Positions 34,505-45,395 of a stretch of DNA of 64,000 nucleotides are shown piece by piece. The DNA is from an uncultured Lentisphaeria bacterium (GTDB lineage: Bacteria; Verrucomicrobiota; Lentisphaeria; Victivallales; UBA1829), in the NCBI GenBank assembly GCA_949282305.1, contig CASDPB010000040.1:1-64000 (forward strand). The letters are read 5' to 3'. The translations under genes were made by a program, and so were the position numbers. The notes under the pieces were generated by a model that saw nothing but the letters and a program-made list of their open reading frames with translations, was not told the origin of the DNA and did not search any database. Within the stretch, counting starts at the first letter, position 1, and every line of letters starts with the position of its first letter.

Positions 34505-35259
34505 AGCGGAGTGTCCTCGAAGCCTATGGCGCGCTGCTCCCGGCGGATGCGGCGGCACTCGGGACACATGAATATCTCAAGTCCGAGCATCCGGGCTGTC
34601 TTGTCCGATTTACGGATCGTGACGATGTCGCCTTCGCTGAGCTTGACACTTTCCGGCGAATTGTCGAAGACCAGCTCGGAGGGACCGCGCAGAATTCTGA
34701 CTTTGATGACGGATTCTTCTTTCAGCACCAGATGATTCAGCAGTTCCGTGCTGTTGCTGAACGCGATTCCGATTCCTACGCGGAAGCTGCCGTGCGTGAT
34801 GCTCCGGTAGTAGGCTGTGCTGCCGTGTACCGTGGAGACTCCCACGCCGTCCCCGACCACTTCACGCGCGTAAATGTCATCGTCAATCTTGACCTGATAG
34901 CGCAATGCGCTGACGTTGTTTATGTTGTGGATGAAAATATCGTTGATGGCGTAACGTTTGACATTTCCGATCATTCCGGCGAGTTTCATCATGTTCGTGA
35001 TTTTGAGTTTCCCGGAAAGCATGGCGTCGATCTGGTTCTCGACGGAATGAAGCGGGCAGTGCGGGGCGGTCTCCACATCCCGGACAGGCATTTTCAGCCG
35101 CTGGGGATATGCGAGCTCGGCACCGAGCATGGCGCCGTCCCCGCCGTAGCTGATCAGCAGGTCGAAGTCCTCCTTGTGTCTGTCTACGACCGTGACCCCT
35201 TTGCCGAGCAGTATTTTTTCAAGCGATTCCGCATTTTTTCCGTAAAGCGCGACTTTCAT
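34501..35259 (-). CDS. nadK: NAD kinase
   Basis: A 252-residue ATP-NAD kinase making NADP+. It has the GGDG motif ([14 protein letters not shown]), the NAD-binding segment around INDIFIHN and the STAYYRS region of the central beta domain. The C-terminus carries an unusual [12 protein letters not shown] tail with two cysteines. It overlaps the SpoU gene upstream and coaB downstream by 4 bp each, so the three form one operon. Confidence 0.92.
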   Translation of the reverse strand: MKVALYGKNAESLEKILLGKGVTVVDRHKEDFDLLISYGGDGAMLGAELAYPQRLKMPVRDVETAPHCPLHSVENQIDAMLSGKLKITNMMKLAGMIGNVKRYAINDIFIHNINNVSALRYQVKIDDDIYAREVVGDGVGVSTVHGSTAYYRSITHGSFRVGIGIAFSNSTELLNHLVLKEESVIKVRILRGPSELVFDNSPESVKLSEGDIVTIRKSDKTARMLGLEIFMCPECRRIRREQRAIGFEDTPL

Positions 35260-35741
35260 TTCGCCGGACTCCTGAACTGATATTTTTCAATGATGGAATA
35301 TAGCACGGCAGCCGCGCAATTTCCAACATTGACTGATGTCTTTGCGCCGAACATGGGCAGAGAGACGATCCCGTCGCATTCCGCGACTGCCTCCGGAGCG
35401 ACTCCCAGCGCTTCGTTGCCGAAAATCAGGGCAAGCGGAAAACGGCAGTCATAGTCCCATACATGCTGTGACCGGTCGGAGACTTCCACCGCAAGAACGC
35501 AATATCCTTCGGATTTCAGCGCACGGACGGCGTCAACGGTTCGCTCGAACCTGCGGAACGGAACAGTCCTGTCCGCCCCCATGGCGGATTTCGCAAGTTT
35601 TGGATGGGGCGGTGCGGGCGTGTAGCCGCAGCAAATCACTTCTCTGGCGCCGACCGCATCCGCAAGACGGAAAATATTTCCGGTATTGAAGGAGCTCCTG
35701 AGACGGTCCAGTACAATCGTGATTTCCGGATGAACGCCCAT
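35256..35741 (-). CDS. SpoU/TrmH-family RNA 2'-O-methyltransferase
   Basis: A 161-residue SPOUT methyltransferase using S-adenosylmethionine to modify the ribose of tRNA or rRNA. The three SpoU motifs are visible: NTGNIFRLADAVGA, FGNEALGV and LPMFGAKTSVNVGNCAA. It lacks an extra RNA-binding domain, as in TrmH-like minimal enzymes. It overlaps nadK by 4 bp and lies 13 bp after the DEAD-box helicase gene. The exact RNA target cannot be told. Confidence 0.9.
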   Translation of the reverse strand: MGVHPEITIVLDRLRSSFNTGNIFRLADAVGAREVICCGYTPAPPHPKLAKSAMGADRTVPFRRFERTVDAVRALKSEGYCVLAVEVSDRSQHVWDYDCRFPLALIFGNEALGVAPEAVAECDGIVSLPMFGAKTSVNVGNCAAAVLYSIIEKYQFRSPAK

Positions 35742-35754
35742 GAGGAACCTCCGC

Positions 35755-37356
35755 TTACCGTCTCGGACGGGAGGAGGGTCTGCGCCCGCCGCTCCTGTGC
35801 TTGGAGTTTCCGCGGGAACGGGAATGTTTCACCGGCGCATTGACACGCTCCGGCAGGACAAGCATCTCTTCTTCCGGCTGAACTGTCCTGATTTCGATCT
35901 GTGCGTATTTTTCAATTTCGGGCATGACATACGCTCCGTATTCGCAGACAAAACTGATGGACTTGCCTGTCGCTCCGGCGCGTCCTGTCCGACCGATGCG
36001 GTGGACGTAGTCTTCCGGATGATCCGGCAGATCGTAGTTGACGACATGCGAGATGCCCGCAATGTGGATTCCGCGCGCGGCGACATCGGTTGCAACGACA
36101 ATCCTGGTCTCGCCCGACTTGAATTTCTCCAGGATTTTCAGCCGTTTTGCCTGTGGAATGTCGCCGGAAAGAAGCTCCGCCTTGATTCCATATTCATAGA
36201 GATGATCCACCAGGTCGATGTTTTTTTCCTTCCAGTTGCCGAAGATGATCATGCGCTCGAAGGGTTCATTCCGGAGGAGCCACAGCAGCATGGGAAGTTT
36301 CTGGTGATTCATCACCGCATAGAAATGCTGATCAATGAGATCGGTCACGACGTGTTCGGGCTCCGCTTCGAGAGAGACCGGATTGACAAGCCAGCGGTCT
36401 ACCAGAGCCAGTACCTCCGGCTCCAGCGTGGCGCTGAACAGCATGGTCTGGCGCTTGCCCGCGGGGGGGAGCTTGGAGACGATGCGGCGGACATCGGGAA
36501 TGAATCCCATGTCCAGCATGCGGTCCGCTTCGTCGATCACGAGAATTTCTGTGGACGAAAGATCAAGATGCCCGCTGCGCGAGTAGTCTATGATTCTGCC
36601 GGGGGTTCCGACGAGGATGTCAATCGGATCCGCAAGCGAATCGCGCTGTCCCTGATGATCCATGCCGCCGAAGATGACAAGATTGTTCAGCGAAGTGTAT
36701 TTTCCGAGCGCAAGCGCGTCATTGTGAATCTGGATTGCCAGTTCCCGGGTCGGGGAAAGCACCAGCACACGGCAGGAACCGGAACGTCTCGACTCCGGCG
36801 GAAGCGGATTCTTAATCAGGCGTGTCATGGCGGACGCCAGAAACGCCGCGGTTTTTCCCGTGCCGGTCTGCGCCTTTGCCGCAAGATCCCTGCCAGCCAG
36901 CGCATAGGGCAGACACTTTTCCTGAATCACGGTGCAGTATTGAAATCCGAGAGTCTGCGCTCCCGCGAGGATTTCGGGTGCGAGGTCAAGATCACAGAAT
37001 CTTGTTTTCCCTTCCTCCAAGGGCGGTGCCACCAGCTCCGGCATCGGCGGCGGAGCCGGTTTCGCGTTTTTCTTCTGAGGAGAGGCGGAGGATGTTCTCC
37101 CTGTTTTGCGTTCCTGCCTTGCCTTTGCCGCGGATGGTTTTGCATCCGTTTTTCTTGCGGAGGAACGACGCTGTACAGACTGTTCCCGCTTCGGGCTTCT
37201 GGCGGAAGCCGGTTTCCGGGAAGGTTTCGTAGGTTTCTGCTTTTCCCCTTCTTCCGTGGAAGCGGTTCCGAAAATGGATTTTCTTAGAAGTCTGAGTCTT
37301 GCCTTGAGACTGAGTCGGAAGGGACGGTCTGATTTTTTCTGAGTTTTCTTTAACAC
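35755..37356 (-). CDS. DEAD-box RNA helicase (RhlE-like)
   Basis: A 533-residue ATP-dependent RNA helicase. A basic, Lys/Arg/Ser-rich N-terminal extension of about 110 residues precedes the core: Q motif region, AQTGTGKT, PTRELA, VIDEADRMLD, FSAT, and HRIGRTGRAG. The C-terminus is again basic (SRSRGNSKHRSGGRRPSSRPRR split by few other residues). It likely acts in ribosome assembly or RNA turnover. The start is a GTG at 37356 without a clear ribosome site, so the N-terminus is uncertain. Confidence 0.92.
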   Translation of the reverse strand: MLKKTQKKSDRPFRLSLKARLRLLRKSIFGTASTEEGEKQKPTKPSRKPASARSPKREQSVQRRSSARKTDAKPSAAKARQERKTGRTSSASPQKKNAKPAPPPMPELVAPPLEEGKTRFCDLDLAPEILAGAQTLGFQYCTVIQEKCLPYALAGRDLAAKAQTGTGKTAAFLASAMTRLIKNPLPPESRRSGSCRVLVLSPTRELAIQIHNDALALGKYTSLNNLVIFGGMDHQGQRDSLADPIDILVGTPGRIIDYSRSGHLDLSSTEILVIDEADRMLDMGFIPDVRRIVSKLPPAGKRQTMLFSATLEPEVLALVDRWLVNPVSLEAEPEHVVTDLIDQHFYAVMNHQKLPMLLWLLRNEPFERMIIFGNWKEKNIDLVDHLYEYGIKAELLSGDIPQAKRLKILEKFKSGETRIVVATDVAARGIHIAGISHVVNYDLPDHPEDYVHRIGRTGRAGATGKSISFVCEYGAYVMPEIEKYAQIEIRTVQPEEEMLVLPERVNAPVKHSRSRGNSKHRSGGRRPSSRPRR

Positions 37357-37479
37357 GACAGTAATGGAAGTTTCTTTTGTTTAGTGATTCACGGTTGAAA
37401 TGTTCGAGCTCATAAATTACATCTGAAATGGCGATAATACAAGTTTTTTTGTGAAATAACGGCAGTTTTTGCTCCGTTT

Positions 37480-38208
37480 TCACAAGGGGCCGTGACTGCC
37501 GGGGCGATGCTGTTCCTGAACCTGATCGGGGAGAACGGCGCCGGCGCTGACAATCAGGCGCATGGCGTCTGCAACGGACATGTCAAGGAAAATGCACCGT
37601 TCCTTCGGAATCAGAAGCAGGAAACCGCTGGTCGGGTTCGGCGTCGTCGGCATGAAGACGCTTACGATCGGCTTTCCCAGTTTTTCTGTAGCTTCAAAGG
37701 GTTCCGTGTTTTCGCTTGTCATGAATCCGATTGCGTAGGAGCCTGCACAGGGGTATTCAAACATCACGACTTTGCTGAACATGCTTCCGCCGCTTGAAGT
37801 CCAGAGCGCATCGCCGATCTGCTTGCAGGTGGAGTAGATGAAGTTGATGATCGGCAGCCGGAGCAGAATCTTCTGCGCCAGTGTGATCAGCCTGCTGCCG
37901 AGCGTCATTCTGGTGAGCTGCCCGATGGCAATCAGGAGCACAACAATGATGACGAGCGAGACGACACGGATTCCCTGCTGAACCCAGAAGGAGCCGATCT
38001 CATTCTGGAAAATATGGAAATGCCTGATGATCGCAAGCGCCCAGGTCGTCAGGAGATTGTAGATAAACCATGCGACCCAGAGTGTTACGAAAATCGGAAT
38101 TACGACGAACAGCCCTGTGATCAGCAGTCCTTTCGCCTGGGAAAGGACAAAACGTCTGCTTCGCCTCGCCATCAGGGACAGGTGCAGGTTAAGTTTGCTT
38201 TTCTTCAT
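37480..38208 (-). CDS. DUF502 family membrane protein
   Basis: A 242-residue inner-membrane protein. Two long hydrophobic segments (about 27-55 and 80-110) are followed by the DUF502 pattern: LPIINFIYSTCKQIGDALW, VVMFEYPCAGSYAIGF and VFMPTTPNPTSGFLLLIP. The family's role is unknown, though some members affect membrane or ion homeostasis. The ATG lies 20 bp inside the end of the CorC-like gene, so the two are translationally coupled. Confidence 0.9.
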   Translation of the reverse strand: MKKSKLNLHLSLMARRSRRFVLSQAKGLLITGLFVVIPIFVTLWVAWFIYNLLTTWALAIIRHFHIFQNEIGSFWVQQGIRVVSLVIIVVLLIAIGQLTRMTLGSRLITLAQKILLRLPIINFIYSTCKQIGDALWTSSGGSMFSKVVMFEYPCAGSYAIGFMTSENTEPFEATEKLGKPIVSVFMPTTPNPTSGFLLLIPKERCIFLDMSVADAMRLIVSAGAVLPDQVQEQHRPGSHGPL

Positions 38209-39478
38209 CTTCGCCCTTGTACATCAGTTTCAGTTGGAGAATCTTGCGTTTGTCTGCCTTCAGGACAAGCGCCGAGAGCGGATTGTTCTCAAAATGAAAA
38301 ACTTCCCCCTCTTCGGGTATGCGTCCGAGTTCATAGCAGATGTAGCCGCCGATGGTATCCGCCGCCTCCGTGTCGGGAATGTCCGAATCCATGATTTCAT
38401 TTACATCGGAAATCATGGTTCTGGCTTCCAGCACGATTGAGCCGTCCGGCATCAGCTGCGGTTTGGTCTTTTCCTCTTCTTCGTTGTCATATTCGTCCTG
38501 AACGTCTCCGACGATTTCCTCGATGATGTCTTCAAAGGTGATGATGCCGGAGGTGCCGCCGTATTCATCAATGATGACGGCGAAATGATTGTGTTTCCTC
38601 TTGAACTCTTCCAGCAGTTCGCCGACTTCCTTGGATTCGGGAATGAAGATCGGCTTGTGCGCGAGCTGGTCAAGCGTCTTTCCGGCAATCTTCCGGTCGT
38701 CAATGAAGTCTTTGGCGTAAATGATGCCTCTGATTTCATCGACGGTGCGGTTGTAGACCGGAATACGGCTGTGTCCGGTTTCAATGAACATCTTCTTGGC
38801 ATCCTCGATAGAGGCGCCCGCGGGGAGGGCGGAAAGGTCGACTCGCGGAGTCATGATCTCGCGGACGGACATGTCGCCGAGGTCAAGGATTCCCTTGATC
38901 ATCCGCTTTTCCTCTTCCTCAAGGTTGTCGTTTTCATTGTCGCTGTAGTTCTCCACGAAAGAGAGAATTTCGTCTTCGGTGCTGACCTTCTGATCCGGCG
39001 CTTCCTCGTCACGCCAGTCCTCGGCGTTTTTCCTGAGCCGTCTTGCCAGAAGAGTGAACGGGAGCAGAACCGTATTGGCGAGCAGGGAGACGAACGGAAG
39101 CGTGGTCCGCAGAATGAACGTGTCGTAACGGTAAAGCACAAGGCGCGAAATGATTTCGCCGAGATACCAGGAACAGATAATTGCGGCGATAATGATGAGC
39201 ATGCGCCAGGTTTGAAGGTCGTTGCCGAATTTTTCCTGAAGAACCGAATAGGAAAGCATGCCCATGAGCGATGAGAGAATGAAGAGCATCAGCTTGAATA
39301 CGCCGCGGATTGAATCGGAACGATCCATCCATCCGCTTAATTTTTCCGCCAGTTCAGGTTCGGTGTTTTCCAGTTTCATAATCTGTCCGCCGGAAAGACG
39401 GTCGAATGCCTCGAAAGCGCAGAACAGCATCAGAAAGAGGATGAAACTTGCGATCAGCATTTCCAGTTCCAGAAACAT
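38189..39478 (-). CDS. CNNM/CorC-type transporter-associated protein (hemolysin C family)
   Basis: A 429-residue protein with a DUF21/CNNM-like N-terminal membrane region of about four helices (about 5-160). Two CBS domains (about 205-330; REIMTPRVDLSALP and the later IYAKDFIDD and IIDEYGGTSGIITFEDIIEEIVG) and a C-terminal CorC/HlyC domain follow. Related proteins act in magnesium or cobalt export. Its ATG overlaps the ybeY stop (TAATG). It sits in the phoH-pgpH-ybeY run. Confidence 0.9.
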   Translation of the reverse strand: MFLELEMLIASFILFLMLFCAFEAFDRLSGGQIMKLENTEPELAEKLSGWMDRSDSIRGVFKLMLFILSSLMGMLSYSVLQEKFGNDLQTWRMLIIIAAIICSWYLGEIISRLVLYRYDTFILRTTLPFVSLLANTVLLPFTLLARRLRKNAEDWRDEEAPDQKVSTEDEILSFVENYSDNENDNLEEEEKRMIKGILDLGDMSVREIMTPRVDLSALPAGASIEDAKKMFIETGHSRIPVYNRTVDEIRGIIYAKDFIDDRKIAGKTLDQLAHKPIFIPESKEVGELLEEFKRKHNHFAVIIDEYGGTSGIITFEDIIEEIVGDVQDEYDNEEEEKTKPQLMPDGSIVLEARTMISDVNEIMDSDIPDTEAADTIGGYICYELGRIPEEGEVFHFENNPLSALVLKADKRKILQLKLMYKGEDEEKQT

Positions 39479-40002
39479 TATGTATGAGTACCTCCCATCA
39501 GAACAGGTTCAGGAAAGATGTCACTGAAAGTGAACAGCTTCTCCAGTTCGTTCATTGTTTTACGTTCCCTGCGCCTCATTTTCCTCTTGAGGTCAGGTTT
39601 CAGGTCGTCCTCTCCCGAAGCGTGAAGCAGTCCGTGCACCAGATACAGAACCACTTCCCGCGAATAGGGGAGGGAACGTTTTTCCGCTTCCCGTCTCGCG
39701 ATCTCCGGACAGATGATGATTTCCACTTCCACGGAATTCCCGTCGTCTTCATCCGGCAGCTCGCTTTTCGATTCACGGTAATCAAAACAGATCACATCCG
39801 TCGGCCCCTGATGCCCCACGAAAGCTTCATTGATCTCCGCCATCTCTCCCGCGCTGACGAAGTTCAGCGAAAGTTCGTCTGCAATCCCGCTTCCGGTGAT
39901 CCCGGCTGCCTTTTCAGACAGTCTTTTCAGGCGTGCCATTGCCGGACGCGGATACATCTTTTCCGCTCTCCATGAACAAATCGTCTTCATCGTTACTGTC
40001 AT
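39478..40002 (-). CDS. ybeY: Endoribonuclease YbeY (16S rRNA maturation)
   Basis: A single-domain metal-dependent RNase needed for 16S rRNA 3' processing. The fold landmarks are VSAGEMAEINEAFVG, PTDVICFDY and the metal site VHGLLHASGEDD. The first two His ligands are present, but the third position of HGxLHLxGYDH is Asp. The frame's first ATG (40002) lies 89 bp inside the end of pgpH; ATGs at 39990, 39957 and 39939 are alternatives and the start is unsure. Clustering with phoH and pgpH supports the call. Confidence 0.87.
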   Translation of the reverse strand: MTVTMKTICSWRAEKMYPRPAMARLKRLSEKAAGITGSGIADELSLNFVSAGEMAEINEAFVGHQGPTDVICFDYRESKSELPDEDDGNSVEVEIIICPEIARREAEKRSLPYSREVVLYLVHGLLHASGEDDLKPDLKRKMRRRERKTMNELEKLFTFSDIFPEPVLMGGTHT

Positions 40003-42226
40003 CCTTGGGATATGCTATGCGTCCGTGCATCATGGACGAAAGCGTTTTTATAAAACTTTTGCGGATGCCCGCAAGCTCTTTCATTGTCAGATTGGCTTCG
40101 TCGAGCTGGCCGTCGCGGATCTTCTTGCGGAATATTTCCCTGACCAGTGCGTCAATGGACGCCGGCGTCGGCTTCTCCAGACTCCGCGAGGCCGCTTCAC
40201 AGCAGTCCGCCAGCATAATCAGCACGATTTCCTTTTCCGACGGCAGAGGTCCCTGATAGCGGAATTCGTTTTCCCCGACATTGTGCTCGCCGTGAATTTC
40301 CTGCGCCCGCCGGTAAAAATAAATAATCAGATCCGTGCCGTGATGCTGCATGATCGTGTCGCGGATGATCTTTTTCAATTGATACTTGCGTGCAAGCTCC
40401 AGACCGTACTTCACATGATTCAGGATAATCATGGCGCTCATGGTGGGATTCAGTTCCCGGTGCATGTCCGCGCCCGGGCTGTTTTCAATGAAGTAACTCG
40501 GCTGCGAAAGTTTGCCGACGTCATGAAAGAGGGCACACACCCGCGCCTTGATGTGGTTGAGTCCGACCTCCTGCGCCGCCTGTTCCGCAAGGGTCGATAC
40601 CATCAGACTGTGGTGATAGGTTCCCGGCGCTTCAAATTGCAGACGCTTGAGAAGCGGGTGATTGTAGTCACTGTAAATCAGCAGGGACATCGTAGTGCTG
40701 ACATCGAAGAGAAATTCAATGACGAACAGCGCCAGCTGGGCAAGGATTGCCGTCAGCAGCCCCGTGAAAAGCGGAAAGACGGGAATCCAGAAACAGACGT
40801 CATTCCCTTCCGTGTCCTTCCATAGAAAAATGAATGCCACGATCAGGGTGGAAATCATGGTGCCCAGGAATGCCCGGACAAAGAAATTGCGGTAGTTGGT
40901 GGCATAACGCACTGCAAAACCGGCACCGCCGTTGACGATCAGCCCTGTCAGCATCATTTGGAAGGGGTTGTTCATCTGAAGGGAAACGATAGTTGTCACC
41001 AGCAGCCCTACGAACAGTGCCGCGCGGATGCCGTAAATGACGGATACGACGATTGCGGAGAATCCCAGGGGCAGAGCAAAGTAGATGACGTTTGGCGGAA
41101 TGCTGTACTGTTCGCTTATGATTTTGAATAGGTCAAGAAATACCCGGTTCAGCAGAATCGAGGCGATGGTGATCAGCCCCAGAAGCCAGATGGTGCGGTT
41201 GCTGCGGACCATTTCCGGATGGACGTGATAGATGTAGATTCCGGTGAAAATGATGATTGCGAGACAGAGAAACACGTTTTCAAGGATGACCCGGTAGGGC
41301 CCCGACTGCGCCTTGGTCTTCCGAAGCTCTTTGTTATAGGCTTCCAGAATCATGAGATCCTTGTCCGTGACGACGCTGTTTTTTTCGAGGATGGGCTGTC
41401 CTTTATGGATTTCAAACATGATGGGACGCACCATGTTTGCCGTTTCTTCCCTTTTGGCTTCTGTGAAATCCTGATCGTATGCCAGATTGCCGCCGCCTAT
41501 GATGGCGGTCAGTATTTTTTCGAGTGAATCGACTACCGCATCCTTGTTCGGATCATTGTAATATTCCAGGGTCGCGTTCACGATTGATTTTGCGGCTTCA
41601 AGAGGCGTCATGATTTCACGCATCGGCACACTGTCCCGGAGGCGTTTGTATGCGTCGATGATACGGATGTGTTTGTCCCAGGTCAGGCTGCCTTTCTGCT
41701 CATTGTCGATGATCCCGTTGTTCAACGAGTTTTCGAGAAGAGTGTGCATCTTCTTCATTTGCAGGGGATTGTCCATGATTTGAAGAAGACAGTCCAGCGC
41801 ATTTTTGTTCAGACCCGCGACAAGTGTCCCACGGGCGTTTCCGGGGGGCGGCAGGTATTTCGCCCCTTTGTTTTCCGCGTTTCCCCGTTTCCGCAGTTCT
41901 GCAAGGAATTCCTGAAAATGTTCCGTGATCCGCGCCGTGGCTTCCGGCTGGATATTGAAATAGTAGGGGGCCTGGGATGCCACCTGATCGCGCAGGGATT
42001 TGGTTTTCAGCTTGTCCACGCCGGAAAAGTTGAATTTGGAGAAAAGAGTGTAAGGAGAATACTGTCCCGCGACGAAATGAATATCCGCGTCATCCTCCGG
42101 AATGATCATAACGATCAGACTGACGGCAAGCACCATCAGGAGCATTAGGACCAGTACAAACTTTGAATGCTCCAGCTTTTCCCCGAAAGAAGGAGGTTTT
42201 TCCGTCACCTTATTCTGTTCCGCCAT
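39914..42226 (-). CDS. 7TM-HD phosphodiesterase (PgpH/YqfF-like)
   Basis: A 770-residue membrane protein. After one N-terminal helix comes an extracytoplasmic domain (about 50-300), then about seven helices (about 310-500) and a cytosolic HD domain. The HD motif is in [12 protein letters not shown], with nearby [16 protein letters not shown] and [10 protein letters not shown]. PgpH proteins degrade cyclic di-AMP. The ATG at 42226 has GGAGGTGA upstream and lies 17 bp inside phoH. The order phoH-pgpH-ybeY matches that in Firmicutes. Confidence 0.92.
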   Translation of the reverse strand: MAEQNKVTEKPPSFGEKLEHSKFVLVLMLLMVLAVSLIVMIIPEDDADIHFVAGQYSPYTLFSKFNFSGVDKLKTKSLRDQVASQAPYYFNIQPEATARITEHFQEFLAELRKRGNAENKGAKYLPPPGNARGTLVAGLNKNALDCLLQIMDNPLQMKKMHTLLENSLNNGIIDNEQKGSLTWDKHIRIIDAYKRLRDSVPMREIMTPLEAAKSIVNATLEYYNDPNKDAVVDSLEKILTAIIGGGNLAYDQDFTEAKREETANMVRPIMFEIHKGQPILEKNSVVTDKDLMILEAYNKELRKTKAQSGPYRVILENVFLCLAIIIFTGIYIYHVHPEMVRSNRTIWLLGLITIASILLNRVFLDLFKIISEQYSIPPNVIYFALPLGFSAIVVSVIYGIRAALFVGLLVTTIVSLQMNNPFQMMLTGLIVNGGAGFAVRYATNYRNFFVRAFLGTMISTLIVAFIFLWKDTEGNDVCFWIPVFPLFTGLLTAILAQLALFVIEFLFDVSTTMSLLIYSDYNHPLLKRLQFEAPGTYHHSLMVSTLAEQAAQEVGLNHIKARVCALFHDVGKLSQPSYFIENSPGADMHRELNPTMSAMIILNHVKYGLELARKYQLKKIIRDTIMQHHGTDLIIYFYRRAQEIHGEHNVGENEFRYQGPLPSEKEIVLIMLADCCEAASRSLEKPTPASIDALVREIFRKKIRDGQLDEANLTMKELAGIRKSFIKTLSSMMHGRIAYPKDDSNDEDDLFMESGKDVSASGNGTPEKTV

Positions 42227-43232
42227 TTTCGTCACCTCCGGATGCTGTCTCTTTTTTCTGGTATGCGTTGACGATTTTTTCCACAAGGGAATGGCGCACC
42301 ACGTCGCGTGTCGAGAATCTGCAGATTGCGATTTCCGGAATCTGTTCCAGTCTGCGGACCGCCTCCGGCAGACCTGACGTCCGCTTATTCGGCAGGTCGA
42401 TCTGGGTTGGATCGCCCGCAACCACGCACCTGGAATGGAAACCGAGGCGCGTAAGGAACATCAGCATCTGTTCATTGCTTGCATTCTGGGCTTCGTCAAG
42501 GATGATGAAAGAGTTGTTGAGCGTGCGTCCGCGCATGAAGGCAAGCGGCGCCACTTCAATGATATTGCGTTCCATCAGAGCCGCGGCTTCTTCAAAATCC
42601 AGCATGTCATACAGCGCATCATACAACGGGCGCAGATACGGGTTGATCTTTTCCTCTATTTTTCCCGGCAGGAAACCGAGATTCTCCCCCGCTTCCACCG
42701 CGGGACGTGTCAACACGATGCGGTCGACTTTTCCCGCAAGCAGTTCAGAGACCGCAAGCGCCATTGCCAGATAGGTTTTCCCCGTTCCCGCCGGCCCGAT
42801 TCCGAACACCACATCTTTGGCACGGACCGCCTTTACATAAGCGAGCTGATTGGGGGTGCGCGGCACGATTTCCTGTTTTTTGGGGCTGACCTTGATTCTC
42901 TGCGAGAAGAAATTCTGCAATTCCGTTTCGCGGGATTCCTGAAATGCCGAAAGAGTCATCTGGAAATCCCGCTGGTCGATCCGTTTTTTCGTCGCGGAAT
43001 GAAGTTTGTTCAGCTCCTCCAGGAAAGCGATGGCTTTTGCGACATTTTCCTTTTTGGCAGATGAAATCTTGAACCAGAGATCACGGGCGGTAACGGTGAC
43101 GCCGAGCCGTTTTTCAGTTTCTTTCAGATTTTCTGTAAAACGCCCTGCGAAAAGCAGTTCCATTTCGGCTGCGCTGCTGAAAAAATACTTGTCGGAGACT
43201 ATGTCTCCGGGACTTTCATTTTCGTTACTCAT
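42210..43232 (-). CDS. phoH: PhoH family ATPase
   Basis: A 340-residue P-loop ATPase of the PhoH type. It has an N-terminal KH-like/nuclease-linked region (about 15-110), Walker [28 protein letters not shown], Walker [11 protein letters not shown] and [12 protein letters not shown]. The family is tied to RNA metabolism, consistent with ybeY nearby. Its start codon overlaps the LysM gene's stop (TAATG). Confidence 0.94.
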   Translation of the reverse strand: MSNENESPGDIVSDKYFFSSAAEMELLFAGRFTENLKETEKRLGVTVTARDLWFKISSAKKENVAKAIAFLEELNKLHSATKKRIDQRDFQMTLSAFQESRETELQNFFSQRIKVSPKKQEIVPRTPNQLAYVKAVRAKDVVFGIGPAGTGKTYLAMALAVSELLAGKVDRIVLTRPAVEAGENLGFLPGKIEEKINPYLRPLYDALYDMLDFEEAAALMERNIIEVAPLAFMRGRTLNNSFIILDEAQNASNEQMLMFLTRLGFHSRCVVAGDPTQIDLPNKRTSGLPEAVRRLEQIPEIAICRFSTRDVVRHSLVEKIVNAYQKKETASGGDENGGTE

Positions 43233-43732
43233 TATTTCCCAGCCGGAGGAATCAGAAGCTCAAGACCGGGTTTCAGTTTATTCGGATCTTTGATCTTCTC
43301 TTTGTTCGCCTCAAAGATAACAGTCCATTTTCCGCCTTTGCCGTAGACGGCTTTGGCGATATTCCAGAGATTGTCGTTTTCCCTGACAATATAGGAGGAC
43401 GGAATTTCCGGCTCTTCCTTTACTTCTTTCTGCACGGCGTCATCTTTCGTTGCAACATCATCGGGAACGACAGCTTCTTCCGTCTTGGCGTCCGGCTCTG
43501 CTTCAGGAGCCTTCTGTTCCTGTTCACTTTTCAACGCAGCCTGATACGTCGCGGAACCTTCCGGCATTTCATGAGGAGGCTGCCAGTCGGGATAGCTGGA
43601 CTTGATTTTGGCCGACCATTCTTCACCCTCCGGGGGCGGGGGGACGTCGCTCCCGCTCTCGAAAATACCGCAGGAACAAAGAAAAAACGACAAAAGGGAA
43701 GCTGTTCCCGCAACAAAAATATGCTTGTTCAT
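43232..43732 (-). CDS. LysM-domain lipoprotein
   Basis: A 166-residue exported protein. The signal peptide ends in a lipobox-like FFLCSC. A Pro/Glu/Ala/Lys-rich linker (about 25-115) leads to one C-terminal LysM domain ([29 protein letters not shown]) that would bind peptidoglycan. GGAG is 8 nt before the ATG at 43732; ATGs at 43735 and 43738 are possible. It is the first gene of the phoH-pgpH-ybeY-corC-DUF502 run. Confidence 0.85.
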   Translation of the reverse strand: MNKHIFVAGTASLLSFFLCSCGIFESGSDVPPPPEGEEWSAKIKSSYPDWQPPHEMPEGSATYQAALKSEQEQKAPEAEPDAKTEEAVVPDDVATKDDAVQKEVKEEPEIPSSYIVRENDNLWNIAKAVYGKGGKWTVIFEANKEKIKDPNKLKPGLELLIPPAGK

Positions 43733-43818
43733 CATCATAACTCCAAGTAACGGATTTTGACGAAACCGCATTTTATCCGGCAGGAAGCCTCCCTTTGCCT
43801 GTTCCGACTGACTGGATG

Positions 43819-45078
43819 TCAGTCAGAGAACCGCTTGAGAAGAATCACTCCGTTATGTCCGCCAAAACCGAGATTAATATTCATGGCAACATCGACCTTC
43901 TTTTCGACGGCGGTGTTGACCGTATAATTCAAATCACAATCCGGGTCGGGCGTCTCATAGTTGATCGTGGGGGGAATGACGCCTTTCTGGATGGTCAGAG
44001 CGCAGATGACGGTTTCAAAACCTCCTGCGGCGCCGAGTCCATGGCCCATTGTGCCCTTCGTACTGCTGATTGCCGTTTTATATGCATGGCTGCCCAAAGA
44101 CGTTTTTATCGCCATGGTCTCGAATTTGTCATTCAGGGAAGTACTGGTGCCGTGCGCATTGATGTAGTCAACACAATCCGCATTCAGCCCTGCATTTCCG
44201 AGTGCCATATTCATTGCACGCGCCATGCCTTCTCCGCCCGGAGCGGGAGAAGTGATATGATATGCGTCGCCTGTTGCACCGTAGCCGACTACTTCGGCAT
44301 AGATTCTGGCGCCGCGTTTTTTCGCATGTTCAAGTTCTTCGAGGATCAGAATACCGGATCCTTCGGACATGACAAAGCCGTCTCTGTCCTTGTCGAAAGG
44401 ACGGCTTGCATGTTTCGGGTCATCATTTCTCTGACTCATCGCCTTCATGGAGCAGAATCCTGCGAGGCCGAGTTTGGAAACGGAGGCTTCCGCGCCGCCG
44501 CTGATCATGATGTCCGCATCTCCGCGCTGAACCGCACAGAACGATTCACCGAGAGAATGAGATGCTGTCGAGCATGCCGTGACAGCTGCAAAGTTGGGCC
44601 CCTTGGCTCCATATCGGATGGAGAGGGAACCTGATGCCATGTCGATGATCATCATCGGGATCAGGAAAGGGGAAATTCTGCCCGGCCCTTTTTCCAGCAG
44701 CACTTCACACTGCTGTTCCATTGTCCGCATTCCGCCGATTCCGCTGCCGACGCAAACGCCGACGCGATCGGGGTTGACGACTGAACCGTCTCTCATATCC
44801 AGAGGGAGTCCCGCATCTTTGAGAGCTTCATCCGCCGCGGCAACCGCATACAGGCAGAAGTCATCCATTCTTCTTGCCTCTTTTTCAGACATATATTTCG
44901 TGGGATCGAAATCTTTGACTTCGCCCGCGATCTGAGTACGGTAAGCGCTGACATCGAATCTCGTAATTTTATCCAGTCCGCATTTGCCGTTCACCAGCGC
45001 ATCCCACATCGAATTCACATCGTGACCGATACAGGAAACAGCACCGACTCCGGTAATTACTACGCGTCTTTTATCCAT
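43819..45078 (-). CDS. fabF: 3-oxoacyl-ACP synthase II
   Basis: A 419-residue condensing enzyme elongating acyl chains with malonyl-ACP. The Cys-His-His triad is visible: TACSTASHS, NAHGTSTSLNDKFE and GTMGHGLGAAGG. GGAGG precedes the ATG. It lies about 80 bp downstream of acpP, the usual pair. Confidence 0.96.
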   Translation of the reverse strand: MDKRRVVITGVGAVSCIGHDVNSMWDALVNGKCGLDKITRFDVSAYRTQIAGEVKDFDPTKYMSEKEARRMDDFCLYAVAAADEALKDAGLPLDMRDGSVVNPDRVGVCVGSGIGGMRTMEQQCEVLLEKGPGRISPFLIPMMIIDMASGSLSIRYGAKGPNFAAVTACSTASHSLGESFCAVQRGDADIMISGGAEASVSKLGLAGFCSMKAMSQRNDDPKHASRPFDKDRDGFVMSEGSGILILEELEHAKKRGARIYAEVVGYGATGDAYHITSPAPGGEGMARAMNMALGNAGLNADCVDYINAHGTSTSLNDKFETMAIKTSLGSHAYKTAISSTKGTMGHGLGAAGGFETVICALTIQKGVIPPTINYETPDPDCDLNYTVNTAVEKKVDVAMNINLGFGGHNGVILLKRFSD

Positions 45079-45155
45079 TCAAGCCTCCGTGGATATACAA
45101 AAAAGCGGGGCATTCTTTTACGGGAATGTCCCGCTCTGATCAGCACAAATCAGAA

Positions 45156-45395
45156 TTATGCTTTCTGTTTGCCTTCAATATACTTGATGGCATCACCGAC
45201 AGTTGTCAGTTTCTCGGCGTCTTCATCCGGAATATCGGATCCGAATTCTTCTTCGAGAGCCATAACAAGCTCCACCTGGTCCAGAGAATCTGCACCGAGG
45301 TCCTCGATGAATTTTGCGTCTTCAGTCACCTGGTCTTCAGCAACTCCGAGCTGCTCGACAACGATCTTTTTCACTTTTTCTGCTATTGTGGACAT
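45156..45395 (-). CDS. acpP: Acyl carrier protein
   Basis: A 79-residue acidic carrier protein of fatty acid synthesis. The phosphopantetheine attachment Ser is in [26 protein letters not shown] lies upstream of the ATG. It sits between fabG and fabF. A terminator after fabG and the 170-bp gap suggest it also has its own promoter, as expected for a highly expressed gene. Confidence 0.97.
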   Translation of the reverse strand: MSTIAEKVKKIVVEQLGVAEDQVTEDAKFIEDLGADSLDQVELVMALEEEFGSDIPDEDAEKLTTVGDAIKYIEGKQKA

